DNA of 64,000 nt from JAPWJZ01 sp038247245 (GTDB taxonomy: Bacteria; Pseudomonadota; Alphaproteobacteria; Micavibrionales; UBA2020), in contig JBBRVE010000006.1 of the NCBI GenBank assembly GCA_038247245.1, forward strand, positions 10,167 to 74,166, read 5' to 3'. Position 1 is the stretch's first letter. Each line of letters starts with the position of its first letter. Under the pieces are notes generated by a model that was given only the letters and a program-made list of their open reading frames with translations, had not been told where the DNA came from and made no database searches. Position numbers and translations under genes: made by a program. This document shows, in pieces, positions 35,360-42,433 of the stretch.

Positions 35360-36616
35360 TTATAACGATGGCGGCTTGAAACCGCTGGTGCGCTTTTTGG
35401 GCGCAACGGCTTCCGCAAACTTCTTCTTCATCTGCCCCAGCTTCGTATGTTCCCGCCGGAATTGCGGGGTTTCGGGGTCAACCTGCGGGCCGTTGGGGTC
35501 GTATTTGTCCCAGAGCCGGTTGCGGAATTTTTGGGTGGGGTCGTATTTCTGTTTCAGGGCGAAAAATTCGTCGCTGCGGGGATAGGCTTGTTTGAACTGT
35601 GCGTCGGTGGCGTGCATCTGGTAGGGCAAATAATAAGTGCCGCCGGATTCGAGCGCGGCATCGACCAGCTCGCGCGTCCACACGCCGACTTCCTGCCGCG
35701 CCTTTTCGTTGTTCCATTGTTTGTAGTACAGGACGAAGGCGAAGACGTCGCCCTGCTGCGCCCATGCCATGACCGCGCCGGGGTCTTGTTCCGCGTGGCG
35801 GATGGAGACGTTCAATGCGTTCACATCGTATTTTTGCAGGATCGCGGCCATTTTCGGCGCGAATTCGTCCAGTTTATCGGCGGGCACGAAATATTCCTGC
35901 AGCACGAAGGTGGTCATGGCGCGGGTTGACGGCTCCAGCTCCTCGACATATCGGCTGGCTTCGTAATTGCGCGGCACAACTTCGCTGGTTTTAAAGCGGA
36001 TTTTTTCATCGACGACGGGACGCAGCTTGTTCACGCCCGGCACTTGCGTCATCGCGAAAATCGACAGGTATTCGGCGAGGTAGACTTCCTTTTTCGGGCG
36101 CAGGCGGTCTGGCACGGTTGCGGGCTTGTCGGTCTTGGAATAGGTCACCGCGGTGATGGTGTCGTAATCGGGCGGATAAAAATCGCCGTCTGCCGTGACG
36201 ATCTTGATTTCCCTGACCGAATGGATGACCGGCCCCTGACCGATATAGCGGCCATGCGCATTGACGCTGAGCGCGCCGCCGACGGTGAAGTTGCTGTAGC
36301 TCTGCATGATGCTGACCGACAAATCATCGCCATCGATATGGCCGATGACCTTTTGCCAGTTCGCGCCCGTCTGCACGGTGATTTCTTTTTTGCCCGCGTC
36401 GTAACCGGTGACGGCGTTCAGCCCCGTCATGTCGATGAACAGCGTATTGTCGGTTGCGATCTGCCCGCCCATCGAATACCGCCCGCCGCCAACCGAAATG
36501 GGGCCGGTATGGGATTTGATGATCTGCTGCAGCTCGGCCACGCTCGACGGCTTCACGATTGCGCGCACATCGATCGGGTTCAGCCGGGTGACATCGTTGA
36601 CGGTGTTTTTCTTCAT
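35360..36616 (-). CDS. FAD-linked oxidoreductase (aldonolactone oxidase-like)
   Basis: This 418-residue flavoprotein has the PCMH-type FAD domain (PISVGGGRYSMGGQ and FTVGGALSVNAHGRYIG) and a C-terminal substrate domain, as in D-arabinono-1,4-lactone oxidase and relatives. It is related to the Tat-exported protein at 23328-24794 but has no export signal, so it should be cytoplasmic. The ATG at 36614-36616 is used here; a TTG at 36655 would add 13 residues, and neither has a clear ribosome-binding site. It is divergent from guaB. The substrate is unknown. Confidence 0.83.
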   Translation of the reverse strand: MKKNTVNDVTRLNPIDVRAIVKPSSVAELQQIIKSHTGPISVGGGRYSMGGQIATDNTLFIDMTGLNAVTGYDAGKKEITVQTGANWQKVIGHIDGDDLSVSIMQSYSNFTVGGALSVNAHGRYIGQGPVIHSVREIKIVTADGDFYPPDYDTITAVTYSKTDKPATVPDRLRPKKEVYLAEYLSIFAMTQVPGVNKLRPVVDEKIRFKTSEVVPRNYEASRYVEELEPSTRAMTTFVLQEYFVPADKLDEFAPKMAAILQKYDVNALNVSIRHAEQDPGAVMAWAQQGDVFAFVLYYKQWNNEKARQEVGVWTRELVDAALESGGTYYLPYQMHATDAQFKQAYPRSDEFFALKQKYDPTQKFRNRLWDKYDPNGPQVDPETPQFRREHTKLGQMKKKFAEAVAPKKRTSGFKPPSL

Positions 36617-36690
36617 GATGGCAGGCACAATATGGGAAATTAATTCCGTTGTCAATGCACGCGGGTTTAGGTCTTCAAATCGCTGGAAAA

Positions 36691-36720
36691 TTGGACATTC
36701 CGCACCGCATCATATATAAA
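36691..36720 (+). promoter_or_regulatory. guaB: Predicted guaB promoter
   Basis: A -35-like TTGGAC (36691-36696) and an AT-rich -10 (TATATA at 36713-36718, 16-base spacer, or TATAAA at 36715-36720, 18-base spacer) lie about 40 bases before the guaB ATG. A GAGG ribosome-binding site follows. Prediction is from sequence only. Confidence 0.55.
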
Positions 36721-36757
36721 GAAGTGCAACCGAAACCCCCGTCCCCCCGAGGTTGCC

Positions 36758-38272
36758 ATGGCAAAGAAATCCACCCCGAAAATCAAGGCTGAAAAGATCC
36801 GCGCGCCGGAAAAAATTCGCGCGAGCGTGGGTTTGACGTTCGACGACGTTTTGCTGCTGCCGGGCGCATCGGAAATCCAGCCGCTGGACGCCGACACCTC
36901 TACGCAGATCACGCAGGCCATCAGGCTGAACATCCCGCTGCTCTCCGCCGCCATGGATACGGTGACGGAGGCCGAGGCCGCGATTGCGATGGCGCAGGCG
37001 GGCGGCATGGGCATCCTCCACCGCAACATGGAACCCGATATGCAGGCGGAACATGTGCGCCGCGTGAAGCGGTATGAATCGGGCATGGTCCTGAACCCCA
37101 TCACCATCCACCCCGACGCGCCGCTGGCCGAGGCGCTCGACCTCATGAAACGATTTCGCATTTCGGGCGTGCCGGTGACGAAGGCGAACGGGAAACTGGT
37201 GGGCATCCTGACCAACCGCGATGTGCGTTTCGCCGATAACCCGAAACAGCCAATCCGCGAATTGATGACGTCGGAAAACCTGATCAAGGTCGTGAACAGC
37301 GTCGATAAATCAAAGGCGCGCAAGCTGCTGCATGTCAACCGCATCGAAAAGCTGCTGGTGGTGGATGATGACGACCGCTGCATCGGTTTGGTGACCGTGA
37401 AAGACATTGAAAAGGCGCAGCTGCACCCGACCGCGTGCAAAGATGATAACGGATCATTGCGCGTGGGCGCGGCAATCGGCACGGGCGATGCGAATTTCGA
37501 CCGCGCACAGGCATTGATCGATGCGGATATCGACCTGATCGTGGTGGATACCGCGCATGGCCATTCGAAAAACGTGATCGATATGGTGAAAAAACTGCGC
37601 CGCCATAACAACCGCGTACAATTGGTGGCGGGCAATATCGCAACCGCCGATGCGGCGAAGGCGTTGATCGATGCGGGCGTGGATTCGCTGAAGGTCGGCA
37701 TTGGCCCCGGTTCCATCTGTACGACGCGCATCGTGGCAGGCGTTGGCGTGCCGCAACTGACCGCGATCATGGATGTGGCATCCGCCGCATCGAAACACCG
37801 CATCCCCGTGATCGCCGATGGCGGCATCAAATCATCGGGCGACTTGGCCAAGGCCGTGGCGGCCGGTGCCGATTGCGTGATGATGGGCGGCATTTTCGCA
37901 GGGACGGATGAATCGCCCGGCGAAATCATTTTGTACCAAGGGCGTTCGTACAAAGAATATCGCGGCATGGGCTCGGTCGGCGCGATGGTGCGCGGATCGG
38001 CCGACCGTTATTCCCAAGGTTCGGTGAAAGAATCGCAGAAACTGGTGCCCGAAGGCATCGAGGGCCGCGTGCCCGCCAAAGGCCCGATTGCCAATGTCAT
38101 CCACCAGATGGTCGGCGGCCTGCGCGCCGCCATGGGCTATACCGGCTGCAAGACGGTTGCGGAGATGAAGCAGAAAGCCACCTTCATCCGCATGACCGGC
38201 GCAGGATATCGAGAAAGCCATGTGCATGACGTGACGATCACGAAGGAAGCGCCGAATTACAGGGCGGATTAA
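36758..38272 (+). CDS. guaB: IMP dehydrogenase
   Basis: GuaB oxidises IMP to XMP with NAD+, the committed step to GMP. The 504-residue protein has a TIM-barrel catalytic domain split by two CBS domains (about residues 110-230). The catalytic Cys321 lies in GPGSICTTR, and the flap/dimer segments EYRGMGSVGAM and VPAKGP are present. A Lys-rich N-terminal extension (about residues 1-25) precedes the conserved LTFDDVLLLPG. GuaA lies upstream on the same strand, but intervening genes mean the two are not in one transcript. Adenine-nucleotide control through the CBS domains is a family feature. Confidence 0.97.
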   Translation: MAKKSTPKIKAEKIRAPEKIRASVGLTFDDVLLLPGASEIQPLDADTSTQITQAIRLNIPLLSAAMDTVTEAEAAIAMAQAGGMGILHRNMEPDMQAEHVRRVKRYESGMVLNPITIHPDAPLAEALDLMKRFRISGVPVTKANGKLVGILTNRDVRFADNPKQPIRELMTSENLIKVVNSVDKSKARKLLHVNRIEKLLVVDDDDRCIGLVTVKDIEKAQLHPTACKDDNGSLRVGAAIGTGDANFDRAQALIDADIDLIVVDTAHGHSKNVIDMVKKLRRHNNRVQLVAGNIATADAAKALIDAGVDSLKVGIGPGSICTTRIVAGVGVPQLTAIMDVASAASKHRIPVIADGGIKSSGDLAKAVAAGADCVMMGGIFAGTDESPGEIILYQGRSYKEYRGMGSVGAMVRGSADRYSQGSVKESQKLVPEGIEGRVPAKGPIANVIHQMVGGLRAAMGYTGCKTVAEMKQKATFIRMTGAGYRESHVHDVTITKEAPNYRAD

Positions 38273-38298
38273 GGACTTAGCAAGTCCTGATTCATTTC

Positions 38299-38328
38299 TT
38301 GACTCACGATACCGCGCTATTATATAAA
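38299..38328 (+). promoter_or_regulatory. Predicted promoter of the mntP leader
   Basis: A -35 element TTGACT (38299-38304) and a TATAAA -10 (38323-38328, 18-base spacer; TATATA at 38321 would give 16) lie just upstream of the riboswitch-like leader. Transcription would begin near 38335, at the base of the first riboswitch helix. Confidence 0.6.
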
Positions 38329-38333
38329 ATGCC

Positions 38334-38490
38334 CATTGGGGAGTAGCCTCCACATCCTCCAGTTGGGCTGAAGCCAACATACTTGCACTCCGGTGCATGG
38401 TTTCAGCAGCGGATCTTCCGCTTGGCAAGACCAGTACATGCGCGAAAGCCGTCCGGCTTGTTTTCGCGAGTGTATGGTCATGCGAAGTCG
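38334..38490 (+). promoter_or_regulatory. yybP-ykoY-type manganese riboswitch
   Basis: The mntP leader has the conserved parts of the yybP-ykoY class: GGGGAGTAGC (38338-38347), GCCAACATACT (about 38373-38383) and TTGGCAAGACC (about 38422-38432), with pairing segments between them and a GGTC segment downstream. This class binds Mn2+ and in many bacteria switches on Mn2+ exporters. The position between a promoter and mntP fits exactly. The 3' part close to the mntP ribosome-binding site suggests control of translation, since no terminator hairpin with a U-tract is visible. Exact edges are approximate. Confidence 0.87.
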
Positions 38491-38505
38491 GGCGGAGAAC
38501 GCGAT

Positions 38506-39069
38506 ATGGGCATCTTTCAAACCACCATCCTTGCCTTCAGCATGTCGACCGATGCCTTTGCCGTTTCCGTGGGCAAGGGCGCTGCGTTGCGCAAGCCGCG
38601 CTTCACCGAAGCCTTACGCACCGGCGCGATTTTCGGCGTGATCGAAGGCATGACGCCCGTTATCGGCTGGGGCATCGGCCTTGCCGCCAGCCAGCATATC
38701 GCGGCGGTCGACCACTGGATCGCGTTCATCATTTTGGGCGCGATTGGCCTGAAGATGATTTACGAAGGGCTGCAGGCGGATGATGGCACGGAAAAGCCAA
38801 CCAGCCACAGCATCGCGCGCCTGATGCTGACCGCCCTTGGCACATCCATCGATTCAATGGCGGTCGGCGTTTCGCTGTCGATCCTCGGCACGCATATCGG
38901 GTGGACGGCGGTTGCGATTGGTTTGGCAACCTTCACGATGGTCACGATCGGCGTGATGACGGGGCAATATATCGGCAGCAAATACGGCAAGATCGCCGAA
39001 ATGGCGGGCGGCGCTGCGCTGATCTTCCTCGGCACCAAGACGCTGTTCGAGCATCTCGGCTATATTTAA
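38506..39069 (+). CDS. mntP: Manganese efflux pump MntP
   Basis: MntP exports Mn2+ from the cytoplasm. The 187-residue protein has about six TM helices in two related halves, each with the family motif (FSMSTDAFAVSVGKG and LGTSIDSMAVGVSLS) carrying the essential aspartates. The ATG at 38506, with GGAG upstream, gives the conserved MGIFQTTILAFSMSTDA start. It lies directly behind the predicted Mn2+ riboswitch, so expression should rise with manganese. Its stop overlaps the convergent purM stop by four bases. Confidence 0.95.
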   Translation: MGIFQTTILAFSMSTDAFAVSVGKGAALRKPRFTEALRTGAIFGVIEGMTPVIGWGIGLAASQHIAAVDHWIAFIILGAIGLKMIYEGLQADDGTEKPTSHSIARLMLTALGTSIDSMAVGVSLSILGTHIGWTAVAIGLATFTMVTIGVMTGQYIGSKYGKIAEMAGGAALIFLGTKTLFEHLGYI

Positions 39070-40070
39070 CAGCTGAAATCGAGGTTTTCGGTTTTCACGA
39101 CCGTCATGCCTGTGCCGGCGGCAACTTTACCAATCGTCCAGAACGGCTGGTTCAGTTCCTTCAGCTTCGCCGCCAGCTTATCCGGCTGCGCCGTCGCAAA
39201 AACAAAACCGATGCCCATGTTGAAGGTGCGGTATAAATCCGCGCCCTCAAGGCCGGAGCGTTTCACCAGTTCCGTGTAAATCGGCGGAATATCGCCAAGC
39301 GCGGGCAGGTAATCCAGCACGTAATCGAATTTGTCATTCATGCGCGGCACGTTTTCGAGGCCGCCGCCCGTGATATGCGCCATCGCCTTGACCAGCGGCA
39401 GCACTTCCCTCACCACGTTCCAGTAAATGCGTGTGGGTGTCAGCGCCTGCAACAGCAATTCGCGTTCCGTTTCATTGATCAGCTTGCGCACCAGCGAATA
39501 GCCATTGGAATGCACGCCCGACGACGGCAGCGCGATCAGGGTATCACCGACCGCCACATCATGACCGTCTTTCAGATCCTTTTGCAGCACTTCGCCGACC
39601 GCAAAACCGGCAAGATCGTATTCGCCCGCGCCATAGACACCCGGCATTTCCGCCGTTTCGCCGCCGATGAGGGCGCATTGAGATTGCTTGCAACCCTCGA
39701 CCACGCCATTGATGATTTCTTCGGCGGCGTTCAGGTCCAGCTTGCCGGTCGCAAGGTAATCGAGGAAGAACAGCGGCGTCGCGCCCGTGCAGATGATGTC
39801 GTTCACGCACATGGCGACCAAATCTATGCCGATGGTGTCGTGCTTGTTCAGGGATTGCGCCACTTTCACCTTGGTGCCGCAGCCATCGGTGCCGGTCGCC
39901 AGCAATTTATCGTCGGTGATCTTATATAATGCCGCAAACCCGCCCACGCCGGAAACAACCCGTTCGCCATAGGTGGACCGCACCTTTGATTTGATGCGCT
40001 CAACAAACGCGTCGCCGCGCTCGATATCGACGCCCGCGTCTTTATAGGTCGTTTTTTGCGTTTGGGTCAT
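39066..40070 (-). CDS. purM: Phosphoribosylformylglycinamidine cyclo-ligase (AIR synthase)
   Basis: PurM closes the imidazole ring, making AIR from FGAM with ATP. The 334-residue length is normal. Characteristic stretches are ATGTDGCGTKVKVA, CVNDIICTGATPLFFLDY, GGETAEMPGVY and GIGFVFA. It is the last gene of the nine-gene minus-strand pur operon, nine bases after purH, and supplies AIR to PurE. Nothing unusual is seen. Confidence 0.96.
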   Translation of the reverse strand: MTQTQKTTYKDAGVDIERGDAFVERIKSKVRSTYGERVVSGVGGFAALYKITDDKLLATGTDGCGTKVKVAQSLNKHDTIGIDLVAMCVNDIICTGATPLFFLDYLATGKLDLNAAEEIINGVVEGCKQSQCALIGGETAEMPGVYGAGEYDLAGFAVGEVLQKDLKDGHDVAVGDTLIALPSSGVHSNGYSLVRKLINETERELLLQALTPTRIYWNVVREVLPLVKAMAHITGGGLENVPRMNDKFDYVLDYLPALGDIPPIYTELVKRSGLEGADLYRTFNMGIGFVFATAQPDKLAAKLKELNQPFWTIGKVAAGTGMTVVKTENLDFSC

Positions 40071-40078
40071 TTTATCCT

Positions 40079-41662
40079 CTAGTGCCGGAAATGGCGGCGG
40101 CCGGTGAAGGTCATGGCGATGTCGGAATCATTGCAGGCAGCGATTACGTCTTTATCCTTTACGCTGCCACCCGGCTGCACGATGTATTTGATGCCGGCAG
40201 CGGCGGCGATGCCGATATTATCCGGGAACGGAAAGAACGCATCCGACACCAGGACAGCTTCGGACAAATCCTTGTGCCCGTTTTCATGCGCCTTTTCGAC
40301 CGCCTGTTTCATGCTGACAAGGCGGTTGGGGTTGCCCATGCCTGCGCCCACCATGCTGAAACCTTTATCGTTCGCGATAAAGATACCGATCGCATTACTC
40401 TTCAGGTGTTTGCAGGCCATGACGCCGAAACGCGCCAGCTCGCTGCGTTCGCCGTTGAACGGGCGGGTGGTCATCGGCTTGAAATCCGCATCCGCGCCTT
40501 CGTCTTCCTGTTGCACGACCCATCCGCCGGAGATGGAGCGCACCATCATCGATTTTTCCGCGCCCGTATAAGTCGGCAGTGCCAGCAGACGCAGGTTCGG
40601 TTTCGCCGCGAACACTTTTTTCGCTTCGTCGGTATAGGACGGCGCGACAATCACCTCGACGAATTTGTTCGCCAGCCATGTGGCGATATCGTCGCCCACA
40701 GGCTGGTTAAAGCACAGAATACCGCCAAAGCTGCTGATCGGGTCGCCTGACCATGCGGCTTCCAATGCCTCCAGCGGTGTTTTCGCCAGCGCGAGGCCGC
40801 AGGGGCTCAGATGCTTGATGATCGACACGGCGGCGGGATAACCCGCAACGCCCAATGCCGAAATATCGCCGCAAGACCGCCACGCAGCATCCGCATCCAG
40901 CAGATTGTTGTACGACAGCTCTTTACCCTGAATCGGTTCCGCCCCCGCAAGACCCGCATTGAACGGATCTGCATGCACCCATGATTTTTGGTGCGGATTT
41001 TCGCCGTAGCGCAGCGGTGTGCCGGATTTCACGGGGATTGACAGCGTGCGCTGTTCCTCGCCCCATTCTGCCTCCATACGCGATGCGATCAGCGCGTCGT
41101 ATTCGGCGGTGTGGCGGAACGCGGCGAGCGCCAGTTTCTGCCGCGTTTCGGCGCGCAGCTTGCCGCCCGTTTCGTTCAGGTCGCGGATGACCATGCCATA
41201 TTGCGACGGGTCGGTGACCGTGCCGACAGACGCGTAGTTTTTCGCCGAAGCGCGGATCATGGTCGGGCCGCCAACATCTATATTCTCGATAATCTCCGCC
41301 CAATCCTTGCTTTTCTGCGCGGTCGCCTCGAACGGGTACAAATTGCAGACGACCAGATCAATCGCCTCGATCTTCAAATCTTTCGCTTGAGCGATATCAT
41401 CCGCATGGTCGCGGCGGAACAGCAGCGCGCTTGAAATCTGGAAGCTGAGCGTCTTCATGCGTCCGCCGAAGGCTTCGGGGTTGCCGGTGACTTTTTCGAC
41501 GGGGGTATAGGGGATGCCGAGGTCCTGCAAAAACTTGCCCGTGCCGCCAGATGAAATAATTTCCACTTTCAGCGCGTGGAGTTTTGCAGCCAGTTCCTCC
41601 AGCCCCGCCTTGTCGCTGACGCTCACCAGCGCCCGTTTGACGTTAACCAGCCCGTCGCTCAT
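40079..41662 (-). CDS. purH: Bifunctional AICAR transformylase/IMP cyclohydrolase
   Basis: PurH carries out the last two steps to IMP. The 527-residue protein has the N-terminal cyclohydrolase domain (VSDKAGLEELA, SSGGTGKFLQDLG, KTLS) and the C-terminal formyltransferase domain (RYGENPHQK, then VSDAFFPFPDNI). Its start overlaps the end of purQ by 20 bases, so translation is probably coupled. The formyl donor is 10-formyl-tetrahydrofolate by family. Its length and motifs are standard, unlike several other members of this operon. Confidence 0.96.
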   Translation of the reverse strand: MSDGLVNVKRALVSVSDKAGLEELAAKLHALKVEIISSGGTGKFLQDLGIPYTPVEKVTGNPEAFGGRMKTLSFQISSALLFRRDHADDIAQAKDLKIEAIDLVVCNLYPFEATAQKSKDWAEIIENIDVGGPTMIRASAKNYASVGTVTDPSQYGMVIRDLNETGGKLRAETRQKLALAAFRHTAEYDALIASRMEAEWGEEQRTLSIPVKSGTPLRYGENPHQKSWVHADPFNAGLAGAEPIQGKELSYNNLLDADAAWRSCGDISALGVAGYPAAVSIIKHLSPCGLALAKTPLEALEAAWSGDPISSFGGILCFNQPVGDDIATWLANKFVEVIVAPSYTDEAKKVFAAKPNLRLLALPTYTGAEKSMMVRSISGGWVVQQEDEGADADFKPMTTRPFNGERSELARFGVMACKHLKSNAIGIFIANDKGFSMVGAGMGNPNRLVSMKQAVEKAHENGHKDLSEAVLVSDAFFPFPDNIGIAAAAGIKYIVQPGGSVKDKDVIAACNDSDIAMTFTGRRHFRH

Positions 41663-42431
41663 GGCTTTGCTCCCCTTTTAAAACGCGCAGCATGTTGTCG
41701 AAAATCAGCGCGCCGTCGCCCTTCGCAACGTCGCGGGCATGGGTATTGCGATAGGTTTCGCTGAACATGAACGCTTCGGGATGCGGCATCAGCCCCAGCA
41801 CCATGCCCGACGCATCGGTCAGCGCGGCAATGCGGCCATATGATCCGTTCACGTCTTCGGTATAGGTGAGCGGCACGAGCCCTTGGTCGATCAGCGCCTG
41901 ATATTCCTTTTGCTCCTCGCCCTTTTTAAAGGCGATGCGGCCTTCGCCATGGCGGATCGGCAATTCGATCTGGGTTTTATCCAAACCTTTCGTCCACTGG
42001 CAGACGCTTTTCGCGTTCACATCCAGCGTGACCCAGCGGTTGATAAACCCGCCCTGTTCGTTGGCGGCAAGCGCAAGGATGCGCTCGGGCGCGTCGGGAT
42101 ACGGCAGCAGGCCGAGTTTTACCAATACCTGAAAACCGTTGCAGATGCCGATAACGGGCTTTTTCGCCTCGACCATCTTGAAAAACTTATCGCCCAGCTT
42201 GTGCCGGATTTTCAGCGCAAGGATCTGGCCGGAGCCGAGTTCATCGCCGAAAGAAAACCCGCCAGGAATAGCAAGCCCGTCGGCAGTTTTCAGCATCTCG
42301 GGTGCCGCGATCAAGTCGTTCACGTGTACCGTTTGCGCCTGACCGCCCGCATGTTCCAGTGCAAACGCCGTTTCGCGTTCGCAATTGATGCCGTCGCCAC
42401 AGACCACGATGAAGAGAGGTTTATTCGCCAT
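41643..42431 (-). CDS. purQ: FGAM synthase glutaminase subunit
   Basis: PurQ hydrolyses glutamine and passes ammonia to PurL. The 262-residue class I amidotransferase has the nucleophile in GICNGFQVL and the MPHPEAF histidine. It is longer than typical bacterial PurQ (about 220-230 residues), and its PGGFSFGDELGSGQILA segment resembles the glutaminase domain of large single-chain enzymes. I chose the ATG at 42429-42431, two bases after the purL stop; an upstream ATG would overlap purL. It pairs with the long PurL encoded just upstream. Confidence 0.92.
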   Translation of the reverse strand: MANKPLFIVVCGDGINCERETAFALEHAGGQAQTVHVNDLIAAPEMLKTADGLAIPGGFSFGDELGSGQILALKIRHKLGDKFFKMVEAKKPVIGICNGFQVLVKLGLLPYPDAPERILALAANEQGGFINRWVTLDVNAKSVCQWTKGLDKTQIELPIRHGEGRIAFKKGEEQKEYQALIDQGLVPLTYTEDVNGSYGRIAALTDASGMVLGLMPHPEAFMFSETYRNTHARDVAKGDGALIFDNMLRVLKGEQSHERRAG

Positions 42432-42433
42432 CG

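Noticed and set aside
23328..36616. The two FAD oxidases as a recent duplication
   Set aside because: They share the FAD domain pattern but differ in length, export signal and much of the sequence, so they are distant paralogues.
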